DNA of 64,000 bases from Cucumis sativus. Taxonomy: Eukaryota; Streptophyta; Magnoliopsida; Cucurbitales; Cucurbitaceae. Shown piece by piece: positions 50,105-62,164 of the stretch. The DNA is taken from contig NC_026659.2 of assembly GCF_000004075.3 (NCBI RefSeq), positions 3,348,001 to 3,412,000 of the forward strand. The letters run 5' to 3'. A program made the position numbers and the translations under genes. The stretch's first letter is position 1. Every line of letters starts with the position of its first letter. Below the pieces are notes generated by a model, which saw nothing but the letters and a program-made list of their open reading frames with translations, searched no databases and had not been told where the DNA came from.

Positions 50105-50442
50105 AGTTAAATTTATAAATTAAAAATATATTTATTTAAAGGCCCTAAACTTCTTGACTTCATAGAATGGCTTCATTTCCTGTGGCAGCGACAAAAAAAA
50201 TTTATCTTCCTATCGCCATGGATTTCCGTGCCTTGTCAAATAGAGAGCTCCAAGCGGCCCTTTGTAAGAGGAATAAGATTCCGGCCAATATCACTAATAT
50301 CGCCATGGCTGACGCTCTTGACGCTCTTGCCGCTCTTCAATCTGTGAGTCATCTTCTTTTTTATTTTGGATTGTTTGTTAAAGATTTGTCTTTTAAAATT
50401 GTGGCTGTTGGTGAGAATTTGTTAAAAAATGACAAGTATTGA
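50105..50442 (+). pseudogene. Duplicate of promoter and exon 1 of the acidic-protein gene
   Basis: The ATG at 50218 gives MDFRALSNREL, then CKRNKIPANIT, closely matching exon 1 of the gene at 42965-45401. An extra Ala (QAALCK) and an extra three-residue repeat (DALDALAALQS) are present. The match goes on upstream (tttcctgtggcagcg and a TATA-like atttaaagg) and downstream into the intron (gtgagtc, then gatttgt), so this is a DNA-level duplication, not a retrocopy. No later exon follows: 90 bases on, the next gene's 3' end begins. If transcribed, it could yield a peptide of about 75 residues that reads through the retained donor site. Confidence 0.75.
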
Positions 50443-50531
50443 TCACGAGAGAAGCTAAGCAATTACAATATAATTTACAAATTGCATACAACTATTAGAA
50501 CAAAACAAACAAAACTTTTTTATTACATAAC

Positions 50532-53444
50532 TCATTTGTGAAAGGAGATTCCTTTAAGCCATTCTATGCTCTCCCAAATTATTGCATGAACCTTGTAATA
50601 AGCCTCATCCACGAACTTGAAATATTTATATCTCCAACTCTTCTTCAAGGTTAAACTTCCCACAACCGTCCAAAATCCAACTATAAATCCAAGTATTATC
50701 ATGATGTAAAGCAACCACTTCTCCCATCTATCATCCTCTTCATCCACATTATTGTCTATACTTTTTAATTGTGGCTTAAGTGAATTCTTAATTGTACAGT
50801 TCGTTGGAAGTGGGTCTCCGCATAGATATGGATTGTCATCAAAACTTGAAGCTTCATTGAATGTAGAGAGATGACCTTCTCGATAAATTTCTCCAGAAAG
50901 ATTGTTGTGAGATAATACCAACACGCCTAATGAACTTAGTTTTGATATGCTCCTTGGAATTGGTCCAGAAAGTTGGTTGAAAGATAAGTCGAGTGATTCT
51001 AACATCTCCATTTCTCCTATTTCAGCAGGAATTGGCCCAACTAGATAATTGTTGGACAAATTCAATCCGTGTAATCCTTTAAGCATAATTATCTCACTTG
51101 GAATGGAACCAACCAAATGGTTTTTGGAGAGGTCTATATTTACCAAAAGAGTTTGTTCCATGGAGTAATTTAAATCACTTGACTTGATGTGTTGTACTAC
51201 ATATTTTTCACCATGATAGCACATTTCATCATCAAAATATTCACAGCCGCTTAAATGACCATTTGAACTTTTTCTTGTCATTACATTGAAGTTGCTGAGA
51301 TTTGGTGGAATGACTCCTTCTAATTGATTGTGTGCAAGATCCAATATCTGCAAGTTACTGAGTTTGCAGAGAGTTGAAGGAATAGTACCATTGAACAAAT
51401 TACCTCGTAGTATCAGCAATTGCAAACTTTCAAGATTATTGCCTACCCATGTGGGGATATTTCCAGAGAACTTGTTTCCTCCAAGATTTAATGTATCCAA
51501 AGATTGAGAATTCTTCAATACAATCGGCATGGACCCCTCAAAATTATTGTTTCCCAAGTTTAGTTGTTGAATATAAGAAAGATCACCCTTTGAATATGGA
51601 AATGTCCCAAAAAAGTTGTTTGAGGACAAATCCAAAATTTTCAAATTTGGAGTCAACAAACAACCTTCAACAATTCCAGTTAACCTATTATTTGAAAGAT
51701 CTAAAAGGTACAAATTCTTCAATTGACAGAGTAAAGATATTAGAGAATCATTGATAACATTATCATTTAGAAACAACCGACTCAAATTGGGCATTTGATC
51801 AACAATTTTCGAAAAAATGGGGCCTGTCATTTTGTTGTATGAAAGATTCAAAGTGCTGAGATTTTGTGATATGAACCATGTTGGTATAGCACTTGAGATA
51901 CTCACATTGGACAAAAGTAAACTAATCAATGATTTTTGGTTTTGAAGCCATTGAGGGAACTCACCTCCAAAACAACCAATACATGAGTCTGCAGTAAGAA
52001 ATTTTAATTGAAAAGGAGGAATCCAATTAGGGCTCATGTCCAACGAAAGATGTTCATTGTGGTCAATCAATAAGGCATCCAAACGAGAGAGATTTGCAAA
52101 ACCAGCTTCTGTAAGAATGCCTTTGAGCAAGTTTTTTGATATGTCTAACCACTCCAAATTTTCAAGTTGGATAAAACATTCGTCACTCACCCCCTCCAAT
52201 CTATTATTTGAAAGATGCAATTTTCTCAAGTTTAATAATCTTCCCAATGAGGTTGGAATTGCTCCGGTTAAAGCATTGCCTGAAAGAATTAAATATTCAA
52301 GGCTTGATAAATTTCCAAGTGAAGCTGGAATTGGACCGTAAATCTTACTATATCCAAGATCAAGGGACTTCATGTTTTTGAACTTTCCCAACCAATCTGG
52401 GATTTTAGTTTTTATAGATGTATATCCTAAGTTAAGCAGTTGAAGATCATATTGATTATTGCTGCAACCCATAGATTCATTCACATAAGTTACAAACAAA
52501 TCTGCATCAAAATCAATGTTCCACGAAAAATCAAATACTTCTAGGCCACAATTGTTTTCAATGAAGGAAGAGTAGAGTCCACCTTCAATAGAAGTAAACT
52601 TATTTGCTGAAAGGTTTAGTAAATTCAAGGAAGACATATTTTGAAAAGCCTTAGGAGTTGAACCGCTCAACTGATTGTTTGATAAGTCTAAAACTTGAAC
52701 TCTGCTGAGAAATGAAGAATAATTTAAGGAACTCAAAGAGAAATGGATGTTTTGAAGGCTACAACTACTCAATCTTAAAGAGGACAACATAGGAAGAGAA
52801 CTCAGTACTTGCATCAAATTCAGAGATTTTGAGAAGTTCATGTTAGTCAAGTCAAGAAACTGTAAGGATGAAAGGTGAGATATCCATTCAACAACACCCT
52901 CGGTATCCACCCAATAATTATTTGATAAATCAAGAGTATCCAAGTTAGTAAGATTTCCTAAATGAGGAAGAACTTTGCTTGAAATGGATGTGCCAGAAAG
53001 ATTAAGATATGTTAATTCAACCATTGAACCTAAAAAACTTGGGATTTGAATAGAGTCGAAGTAATTCCCACTCAAATCCAAGTAACTTAAGTATTTCAAC
53101 TCAAACAAACTAGAATCAATGGATTTATTGCTATATAAAGGTGATAGGTAACAGTCAACCTGCCAAGGATCACGTCGAAGATCAATGATGGTAACATGCC
53201 CAGTAATTTGATTGCAACCCACTCCTTTCCAATTACAGCAATCAGTTGATGCATTCCAGGAAGCCAAGCGAAGAGAAGGGTCATCATAGAAACTATTCTT
53301 GAAACGAAGAAGAGCTTGACGCTCCTTTTGGATGCAAGGTGCTGCTGCAGTTATGGAGAAACAAAAATGGAGGAGTAGAAGAAGCAGTATCATCATCCAT
53401 AATGAAACAACTACTGAACTTTCTTTACAAACTAATTTCCTCAT
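50532..53444 (-). CDS. EIX2-like receptor-like protein RLP1
   Basis: One exon of 970 residues. A signal peptide (VVVSLWMMILLLLLLHFCFS) is followed by LRRNT_2 (ERQALLRFKNSF, then DCCNWKGVGCNQ). About 28-30 extracellular leucine-rich repeats follow, with a non-LRR island near 730-770 before the last repeats. Next are an acidic juxtamembrane stretch (NVDEEDDRWEKW), a membrane helix with a GxxxG motif (LGFIVGFWTVVG) and a short tail (about 40 residues) with no kinase. This is the build of LRR-RLPs such as tomato EIX1/EIX2, which work at the plasma membrane with SOBIR1 and BAK1 to sense microbial proteins. The GxxxG helix and acidic stretch are the known features for SOBIR1 contact. Start: first Met of the frame, before a normal signal peptide. 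Sister gene at 56889-59869. Confidence 0.92.
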   Translation of the reverse strand: MRKLVCKESSVVVSLWMMILLLLLLHFCFSITAAAPCIQKERQALLRFKNSFYDDPSLRLASWNASTDCCNWKGVGCNQITGHVTIIDLRRDPWQVDCYLSPLYSNKSIDSSLFELKYLSYLDLSGNYFDSIQIPSFLGSMVELTYLNLSGTSISSKVLPHLGNLTNLDTLDLSNNYWVDTEGVVEWISHLSSLQFLDLTNMNFSKSLNLMQVLSSLPMLSSLRLSSCSLQNIHFSLSSLNYSSFLSRVQVLDLSNNQLSGSTPKAFQNMSSLNLLNLSANKFTSIEGGLYSSFIENNCGLEVFDFSWNIDFDADLFVTYVNESMGCSNNQYDLQLLNLGYTSIKTKIPDWLGKFKNMKSLDLGYSKIYGPIPASLGNLSSLEYLILSGNALTGAIPTSLGRLLNLRKLHLSNNRLEGVSDECFIQLENLEWLDISKNLLKGILTEAGFANLSRLDALLIDHNEHLSLDMSPNWIPPFQLKFLTADSCIGCFGGEFPQWLQNQKSLISLLLSNVSISSAIPTWFISQNLSTLNLSYNKMTGPIFSKIVDQMPNLSRLFLNDNVINDSLISLLCQLKNLYLLDLSNNRLTGIVEGCLLTPNLKILDLSSNNFFGTFPYSKGDLSYIQQLNLGNNNFEGSMPIVLKNSQSLDTLNLGGNKFSGNIPTWVGNNLESLQLLILRGNLFNGTIPSTLCKLSNLQILDLAHNQLEGVIPPNLSNFNVMTRKSSNGHLSGCEYFDDEMCYHGEKYVVQHIKSSDLNYSMEQTLLVNIDLSKNHLVGSIPSEIIMLKGLHGLNLSNNYLVGPIPAEIGEMEMLESLDLSFNQLSGPIPRSISKLSSLGVLVLSHNNLSGEIYREGHLSTFNEASSFDDNPYLCGDPLPTNCTIKNSLKPQLKSIDNNVDEEDDRWEKWLLYIMIILGFIVGFWTVVGSLTLKKSWRYKYFKFVDEAYYKVHAIIWESIEWLKGISFHK

Positions 53445-54283
53445 TTTGCCAACAATAAGAATAAACTTTTCGAGTACTTACTCAGTAATGTAATGAATTT
53501 CGTTATGATCAGTTCGTCTCTATTTATAATCAAATTTTAATGCAACCTTTTAATTTCTTTCTCAATTTTGGTTAATTCAAAATATCAATTTATATGTGTT
53601 GCTTTTAGCACCACTTGTACAAGTATTCATGAACTAATTAATGTGAGAACAACATTTTGTGGAATCATCCAAGACTCTTATTTTATAGTCAATGAATAGT
53701 TTTAAATATATTTGATGTATTATTTATTTCATAACTTCAAATCATATTAAAATAATTGTAAGATGCATTCTTTTCAACATTGTATAAATTTAAGAGTAGA
53801 AATCTTACCAAATAAACACATTTTATTCAAATACTTACGAAAGTATATGAAAATGGAAGACGTTGGTAATTCGAAGTATCTATAATTTTAAACATTAAAA
53901 TTTTTGAATTATGTACACCCCAAATAATAAACCAACTTTTATAATTTTTTTATAATATTATTTCTTTAAATTTAAGACTTCAATTAGGTATTTTTAATAA
54001 ATGATAGTCAAAAGAATCTATTCAATTACTTTTAGTTGAAAATATACCTAATTTTCAACCAATTTTTAAAGTGATATAATTGAATTAGTTGTAAGTCAAC
54101 ATCGTGTACGAAAAAATGGCCCAAGTGAGTAATTATATTGTCAATCAAATTTGGACAGAATAGATCCAATTTTATGTTTATGTTATTCTTTTTATTTGTG
54201 CATAGAGACTTCTTTGTATTACATGATATAAACTATTTTTTATCATTTTTTTTAATGTTTAACGGAGGGCATATTTTTTTATT

Positions 54284-54776
54284 TAATGTCATATTATACG
54301 AATATGTGATATTTTTTAATTGTTGTTAATATTGAAACAATGACATTTGATTTTATAAAAACTGTGTCACGATTGTCATATCCTTAACAGAGAAAAAATG
54401 TCATATTATACGAATTCGTGACACTTTATAACTGTCATCAATATGCAAAAGATGGCAGATAATACTCTAATATGTATGAGTTAATGAATAATAAAAAAAT
54501 TTAAACTTTTCCCAACGTTGATACGCACGGTGTCAGGAGAAGTTTAAAATTTTAAAAAATAAATATTTTTTTTCCTGACGTCATACATAACGGCGTCGGA
54601 AAAAGTTTAAATTTTTTTATTACATTACCTTATACCAACGTCACATTATGTCGCGTTATGATTGTCAACCTTTTTCCGATGGAGCTTGTACAATGTTGAG
54701 AGAAGCCTTTTCTTTCAGCATCTTTTATCCTGACGTCCGTGTTGTACGTCAGAAAAATACATATTTTCTTGTAGTG
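54284..54776 (-). mobile_element. CACTA-type element end, non-coding
   Basis: On the minus strand the element begins CACTACAAGAAAA (plus-strand end at 54776), the typical CACTA terminus. It is followed by subterminal repeats built on tgacgtc/cggcgtcgg words (54520-54760). A unit of about 113 bases (aatgtcatattatacgaat) repeats at about 54284 and 54397. No matching CACTA end was found on the left, so it is a truncated piece. Confidence 0.6.
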
Positions 54777-54782
54777 AGTAAT

Positions 54783-55130
54783 AGTGGTATACCTCTGTCT
54801 ATCTTGGATAGACAGTTAATCAATTAGATATTGGTACACGATTATTTTAATCATGTATCAATATTGCTTAGATTTTGTACCAAGAAGAGAAGAGATGGAG
54901 AATAAAGAAGAAATTTTGAGAGATAAAATTAAATGAAGAAATCGCGAACAAGAATAAGTGAGAATATGAAAAACGATAAGTAATAACATGAAGAGGACAA
55001 GAACGAATAGCAAAGAAGAAGAAAAAGAAGTGAGGTGAAGAATAATCTTGCAATATCCAAAGTCAACAAAGAATAAATCTATAATTTATGAAAAATAACG
55101 GTGGCTTCTTGGACTTTAAAATTTTGTTAC
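54783..55130 (-). repeat. Interspersed repeat family, copy Y
   Basis: The reverse complement shares with 23075-23600, in the same order, gttcgcgatttcttcat, a CT-rich stretch, gtaccaa-atctaa and tatccaagataga. It begins seven bases after the CACTA end. Confidence 0.6.
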
Positions 55131-56888
55131 ACAAATCGTAAATATTTTTTGATTTCATTAGATTTATGTAAATTATTCTTTATTAAAATAATTTTATATA
55201 TTTGAAAAAAAAATATTCTTACAAATGTATATGAAAATGCAATTTATACATTTAAAATTTGTAATTTCAATCATCTACTATTTTAAACATTTAAAATTTT
55301 CTATTATCTCCGTTCCCAATTAATAAACCTACTCGAATACATGGTTAAGGGAATAAATGGTAATTTTTTGTGTTTCTTCATGAATGGATGCATCATGAGA
55401 GGATGCATCTTTTCGTGAAAATTAATAACTAAACTATAGAAATAGGTATGACTTTTCGAATGGTCACGAATAGGTCTATAAATAAGTCATTTTCTATTTG
55501 GTTAAAACATACATCTTTTCATTATCCATAATCTTGACATTCGACTGATCCACAAAATTTCGTTCGTTGATCTTCTAGACGGAGTGCTGCTCTTAGAAGA
55601 AAGTTGATACGTTGTGGGACAATTACTTTCAAAATTCAAGCCCTATAGTGAGTAAATTTTTCTTGAGGAGACAACGTAAATTCGTTGGGCTCAAATCTAT
55701 AATGCATATATGAGTTTCTCTTCATTGTTGTGATGACAATATTGATAACAAAACCATCTTTTATAATTAATATTTTTTTAAAAAAACTATTTCTTTAAAT
55801 TTAACACTTCAATTATGTTATTTATTTATTTATTTATTTTTGTTCAATCAAGTCAACTAAAAAAAATAAATGTTGAAGAGTTGAAATGAGATTGAGAGTG
55901 ATAGAACATTTAAATTTAATTTACAGTTAATTAACATATATATTTTTCAAAAAGAAAAAACCATTGACAGGAAATTTTCAATCAAGAAATATTTTAAAAT
56001 ATATTTTATGTAACTATCAAAGACTTTTCAAAACAAATGTGAATTCTCTATCAAAGACTCAATTTTTAATTAACTAAAAAATTTCTACAAACAAATGTGA
56101 GAAAGAATTTTTTGGAATAATCAAAGACTTTGAATATTTTTTAATATATATTTTATGTCATATTTATTTGATTATTCTACTTCTTGTTTTTATTTCAATT
56201 TAATTTCAGTCAATGAAAATGAATATTTTATAAAAGAAATTATCTTTTAAACAAATCCTAAATGGATTTTGATTATAATCATTGGAGCCAACGAATGACT
56301 ACCTGAACTTTGTAATTACTGTTAATAAAAATCATTCCAACCCATTTAAATTTCTTAAAACAAATTTTAAATTATATAATTAAATTACTTTAAATTCAAC
56401 TTAATAAACAACATTTTTAAAAATAGCAAAATAAATTATGATATTTAAAATTCTCCTATTTCTTAATATGCTCTATATCATCATATATCATGATTATGAA
56501 AGAGAGGAAGAAAAAATGATATTGGCCTCTTGCTTTTGAACTTCAACACCCTTTTTGATCTTGAGACTTCTGGATCTTCTTTAGATATCAACTCCCAAAG
56601 ATTTGTCTTTCAAAGTTCTTGAATGAATCCCTTCAGCTATATGGAAAGAAAATGGAATTCAATATGGATTCAGATTAGATTTGAGTTGTAAGGCTAAGGT
56701 TAATTTAATAGGTAAAGAAACTAACAGCAAACATTCATTTTACTGTAAATGAATCTTTAATCACTACGTTCTCTTTAATATTTGTTCAAAAATTAAATCA
56801 CATATTGACTATTAGAGATGAAGCTGCAAAGAAATTATATTTTATAACTAATGTGCATATAATAGAGTAGCAAAAAAGGAATGATTAC

Positions 56889-59869
56889 CTAACTCATTCG
56901 CATGGAGATTCGTTCTTTAAGCAATTGTATGCTCCTCCTAGTTGCTGCATCAACTTTGTAACAAGCATTCTCCACAAACTTGAAATATCTTTCTCTCCAA
57001 CTTTTCTTCAATATTAAACTTCCAACAACACCCCAAAATCCAATTATATATCCGAGGGCTATCATTATGTAAAGCAACCACTTCTCCCATTTATCTTCCT
57101 CTTGATCTGGATTGTCAATATTTTTCATTGGTCGCTTAGATGAATTCTCAATTGCACATTTGGTTGGAAGTGGATTCCCACATAGATATGGATTGTCATC
57201 AAAGCTTGAAGCTTCGTTGAATGTCGAGAGATGACCTTCGCGAGGAATTTCTCCGGAAAGATTGTTGTGAGATAATATCAACACGCCTAATTTACTTAGT
57301 TTTGATATGCTTCTAGGAATTGGTCCTGAAAGTTGGTTGAAAGATAAGTCGAGTGATTCTAACACCCCCATTTCTCCTATTTCTGCAGGAATTGTCCCAG
57401 TTAGGTTATTGTGGGACAAATTCAATCCAAATAATCCTTTAAGCTGAATTATGTCACTTGGAATTGATCCAACCAAATGATTTCCGGAGAGGTCTATATT
57501 TACCAAAAACATTTTTAGTTGTTCCATAGAGTAATTTAAATCACTTGATTTGATGCGTTGTACTAAATATTTTGTATCACTATCAATGCAAATTAAACTA
57601 CTTCTACAAATGGTGTAATAACCATTTGTTTTTCTTCCTCCCGTCATTACATCGAAGTTGCTGAGATTTGGTGGAATGCCTCCTTCTAATTGATTGTGTG
57701 CAAGATCCAATATCCGCAGGTTACTGAGTTTGCATAGAGTTGAAGGAATAGTACCATTGAACAAATTACCTCGTAGTATTAACAATTCCAGCCTTTCAAG
57801 ATTATTTCCTACCCATGTTGGAATATTTCCAAAGAACTTATTTCCTTCCAGATCTAATGTATCCAACAATTGAGCATTCTTCAATAAAATTGGCATGGAT
57901 CCCTCAAAATTATTGTTGCTCAAGTATAGTTGTTGAATACCACCAAGATTACCAAAATTTGGAAAGGTCCCAGAAAAGTTGTTTGAGGACAAATCCAAAT
58001 ATGTCAAATATGGAGTCAACAAACAAGCTTGAAGAATTCCAGTTAACCTATTATTTGAAAGATCCAAAAAGTACAAATTGTTCAATTGGCAGAGTGAAGA
58101 TAATAAAGAATCGTTGATAAGATTATCATTGAGAATTAACTCGTCCAACTCAGGCATTTGATCGACAATTCTGGTAAAAATTGGTCCACTCAATTTGTTG
58201 TGGGAAAGATCCAAAGTGGTGAGATTTTGTGGTGCCAACCATGTTGGTATAGCACTTGAGATACTCAAATTGGACAAAAGTAAACTAATCAATGACTTTT
58301 GGTTTTGAAGCCATGGAGGGAATTCACTTCCAAAACAGTGAATACATGAGTCTGCAGCAAGCAATTTTAATTGAAAAGGAGGAATCCAGTTAGGATCTAT
58401 GTCCAATGAAAGATGCTCATTGTGGCCAATCACTAAGGTATCTAAACGAGAGAGATTTGCAAAAGTAGCTTCTGTAAGAACGACTTTGATGAACAAGTTT
58501 TTTGATATATCTAACAACTCCAACTTTTCAAGTTGCATAAAGCATTCGTCGCTCACCCCCTCCAATCTATTTTTTGAAAGATGTAACTCTCTCAAGTTTA
58601 ATAATCCTCCAATTGCGGTTGGAATTGCTCCGATTAAAGCATTTTCTGAAAGATCTAAATATTCAAGGCTTGATAAATTTCCAAGCCAATTAGGAACTGG
58701 ACCATGAATGCTACTGTTATAAAGGTTAAGGGACTTTAAGTTTTTGAACTTTTTCAACCAATCTGGAATTTCGGTTTTTATAGATGTAAATTGTAAGTTA
58801 AGCACTTGAAGATGATATCCATTGCTACAATCCATAGATTCATTCTCATAACTACTTCCAAACACATCTCCACCGAAATAAAAGTTGTGGGAAAAATCAA
58901 ATACTTCTAGGCCACATTTATTTCTCATGAAAAAAAAAAGTCCACCATCAATCGTTGTAAAGTGATTTCCTGAAAGGTCTAGTAATTTCAAAGAAGTCAT
59001 ATTTTGAAAAACCTTAGGAGTTGGACCATTCAATTCATTGTAAGACAAGCTTAGAAGTTGAACCCTAGAAAGAAATGAAGAATAATTCAAGGAAACGAAA
59101 GAAAAATGGATGTTTCGGAGGCTACAATCCTCCAATCTTAAGGACAACAACAAAGGAAGAGAACTTAACACTTCCATCAAATTTGATGCTTGTGAAAAGT
59201 TGGTCTCACTCAACCAAAGAAGTTGTAAGGATGATAGGTGATACATCCATTCAACATCATCATTATATTGAACCCAATTTGGATTTAAGTTGGAATGACT
59301 TCGACTATACTCAAATCCCAAGCTTTTTAGGTTCAATGGTTGAATTAACATATCTTAATCTTTCTCATGCATCCTTTGCAGGAAAAGTTCCTCCTCATTT
59401 AGGAAATCTGAGTATAGTCGAAGTCATTCCAACTTAAATCCAAATAATTTAAGTATTTCAACTCAAGCAAACTAGAATCAATAGAATTATTGCTATACAA
59501 AGGTCCTGATACCGATAAGAAGAGTAAGTCGACCTGAATATCCCATCGAAGATCAATGATAGTAACATGTCCAGTGGTTTGATTGCAACCCACTCCTTTC
59601 CAATTACAGCAATCAGTTCCATTATTCCAGGAAGCCAATCGAAGAGAAGGATCATAATAAAAACTATTCTTGAATTGAAGAAGAGCTTCACGCTCCTTGT
59701 GGATGCAAGCTGCTGCAGTTATGGAGAAACAAAAATGGAGGTGTAGAAGAAGCAGTATCATCCACAACAATAATACAATTGAACTTTTTTCTGAAACTAA
59801 TTTCCACATTTTGCTTACAATTGAATTGAAAGAACTGAGTAGTGTATGAAATTTGGCAATGAAAAGCAA
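56889..59869 (-). pseudogene. EIX2-like receptor-like protein RLP2, split by an inversion
   Basis: Sister of RLP1. The 5' part (59869-59442 or so) encodes a start, signal peptide (SSIVLLLWMILLLLHLHFCFS), LRRNT_2 (REALLQFKNSF, DCCNWKGVGCNQ) and the first repeats, up to LDLSWNDFDYTQ. Then the sense frame stops at 59399. A second long frame (59351-56889, 820 residues) carries the other repeats, the membrane helix with GxxxG (LGYIIGFWGVVG) and the cytosolic tail. Between them, 59281-59408 encodes leucine-rich repeat sequence on the opposite strand (QIPSFLGSMVELTYLNLS, then PPHLGNLS), exactly what should lie between the two parts. So a segment was flipped, with 33-base inverted repeats at 59281-59313 and 59409-59441. 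As it stands no full protein can be made unless the flipped part is spliced out. The rest of the frame is intact, so the break is recent. Confidence 0.85.
59281..59441. repeat. Inverted repeat pair around a flipped segment
   Basis: 33-base arms, perfect by eye (starting ggatttaagttggaatgact, and its complement), enclose 95 bases of leucine-rich repeat code in the wrong orientation relative to RLP2. Confidence 0.92.
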
Positions 59870-60903
59870 TAATATATATACTACTTTTAAATTTTCTTTA
59901 CCTAGTCGTGATCATGTCTTTCTTTAATAATTTCTTTAAAATATTTTATGTTTAAAATTTTAAAATTTATTTATAACTTGTTTCAACTTTGATAGCTGGT
60001 TGAATTTGGAATACTTGAAAATGAAATTGATGATGATCATATTATAAAGAATGTTATCCAAGTCAGTCCTACATCAGCTTGAGATAAGGTGATGATCAAT
60101 CATATGTATATAAAAGAGTATAACTTATATATTTATAGTATACAACAGAATACTTCCATCACCTGTAAAGCACAAAAAGGTTCATATCATTAATTGCCAA
60201 AAAAAAAAAAGGAAAAAAAAATTAAAGTACAAAGCCGATGCAAAATTATCGGTCAATTAAACAAAACAATGGAGCAAAATCTATAAGTTAACTACACTTC
60301 AAAAACGTATCTCAGTCCATAAGGCATAACACTCCAAACATAATACAAAAATACGTCGTAATTTAATTTAAATCAATCAAATACAATATATCATAGAATG
60401 GATGAGATCATAGACAACAAATATTCACAAATACAGTATAACTACACAAAATACAATGTATTTTATATCAAACAGCAACCACATGCCTAGTATTTACGTG
60501 TAGAAGATGTATTCTATTATGGTATCCTTAATTTATAAAATTCAAAATCTAAAATAAAATTATTACCAAACTAAGATCTGAATATTTTTACTGCATCTCG
60601 TAATTATTTTGTTTTTAGTTAAATTTTTTTTCACATTAATTCCGAGTTTTAGTTGGAATTGTTAAAACAAATTATAAAACACAAAAATAAAGTATTATTA
60701 AGTGTTCATCTAAATTTCAACTACCATCTCTCTCTCTCTCTCTCTCTCCATTTTCCCCCACAATTTTCATCATTCTCCCGCACCTTCCCATATGAACTCG
60801 AACGGTATTCTATTCTATTGGATTCTATTCTTCAATTTTCGTCTCATACTTGTAAATTTTATTCAATTTTTTTATCTCCGATTCTCTGTTTTGATTTGAA
60901 GCT
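59870..60903. promoter_or_regulatory. Shared upstream region of RLP2 and gluconokinase
   Basis: The two genes diverge here. For RLP2, a tatatata run lies just upstream of its start (59867-59882). For gluconokinase, a (CT)n stretch at 60727-60748 and a CT-rich leader precede the ATG, a common plant leader type. Between them is AT-rich DNA without other features. Confidence 0.5.
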
Positions 60904-61026
60904 ATGGTGATCATTCTGATGGGCGTCTGCGGTTCTGGAAAATCGTAAGTCTCCTATCTTACGCCCGATATTCTTCGTCCTTTTTTTAACATATTCACTC
61001 CAAATCCAGATTCTGTACACATTTGG

Positions 61027-61076
<50 letters not shown>

Positions 61077-62164
61077 CAACAGCTTTAGAAGATGAAATTA
61101 AGAGTGGTAATAGTAGTGGAGATTTTAGATAAAGTCTGATTGAATTTGATGATGAAGCTCTGTGGAATTTGCCTCTTTTCTTTGATGATTTGATGAGCTG
61201 TTGTTATTGTGTGTGTATGTGTGTGTTGTGTGGAGAGCAGGACAATTGGTGAGATGCTTGGCAAAGCCTTGGATTTCACTTTTCTCGATGCTGATCATTT
61301 TCACCCAATCTCTAACAAAGGTATTATTTCCACTATAATACGAATGAAAACTAACCTTTCTTGCTTTTTACAATGTTACTTAATAATAGTATGACAAAAA
61401 CACAATTTTTTTCTAATTAGAGAACACATTTTGCCAAGCACCTGACTCACATCAAATATGCCGTCCTCTAACCTCACCTGAAACTAAGAAAAAGTTAACA
61501 AATTTGCATTTATAAAAGTTAACTAAACTTGCAATTTAACTCAATTTTGTAATACACTTAATAGTAGCTAAAATATCCAATTTAACTCAATTTTGTAATA
61601 CACTTCATAGCAGCTAAAATATCATCGTCTACTATAAATTGAAGTGTTCGAATTGAAAAGACACTTCTTTCAAAAATCATTTCAAAATCACTCTAAGATG
61701 ATTAGAACAGTAACATTAATTAGTACTATTCATCGTTATGAGCAGAAAAAATGTCGAAAGGAATCCCTCTATCGGACGAAGATCGAATGCCATGGCTCGA
61801 GAAGATTCGAGATACATTGAGAGAGAACATAGCATGTAAAAGTAGTGTAGTTCTTGGTTGTTCAGCTCTACAAAAACACTACAGAGAGATTTTGAGATCA
61901 AGTGATCCAAATTATGAAAAAGTGGGAATAACAATGAAGTGTGTGGTGAAGTTTGTTCTATTGGATGCTCCAGCTGAAGTGATTGCTTTAAGATTAGAGA
62001 AAAGAGCCAAAGAAGGGAACCATTTCATGCCTTCTGCTCTTTTGAAATCCCAATTGGATTTGTTGCAAATTGAAGATACTGAAGGTATTGTAAAAGTTGA
62101 TGCTACTCAAACTCCACAAGCAATTCTGAGTAATATTCTTAACCTAGTTTTAATCCATCATTAA
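60904..62164 (+). CDS. Gluconokinase (EC 2.7.1.12)
   Basis: Three exons, 60904-60944, 61241-61320 and 61746-62164, give 179 residues, close to the usual size of this single-domain enzyme. It phosphorylates D-gluconate to 6-phosphogluconate with ATP, feeding the pentose phosphate pathway; no transit peptide is seen, so it should be cytosolic. Motifs: P-loop GVCGSGKS (residues about 7-14), LDADHFHPISNKEKMSKGIPL with the substrate-binding His/Asp region, DEDRMPWLE, VVLGCSALQKHYREILR and the lid-type RLEKRAKEGNHFMP. The usual Asp-Asp-Phe-His is Asp-His-Phe-His here. The first intron has an 11-12 unit (GATT)n microsatellite at 61028-61075 and the second is AT-rich. An ATG at 61751 inside exon 3 is internal and not the start. 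Confidence 0.9.
61028..61075 (+). repeat. (GATT)n microsatellite in gluconokinase intron 1
   Basis: About twelve perfect tetranucleotide units. Confidence 0.95.

Larger units (their letters stand above)
53445..56888. other. Intergenic between the two receptor-like proteins
   Basis: No gene is seen. The first 250 bases are the RLP1 upstream region. A CACTA-type element end occupies about 54280-54776 and a copy of the interspersed repeat X lies at 54783-55130. The rest is AT-rich. A patch at 56510-56640 is less AT-rich and may be 3' untranslated sequence of the sister gene. Confidence 0.5.

Noticed and set aside
59075-59437. Plus-strand open frame with leucine-rich repeat sequence
   Set aside because: Not a separate gene: only 59281-59408 is repeat code, and it is the flipped part of RLP2.
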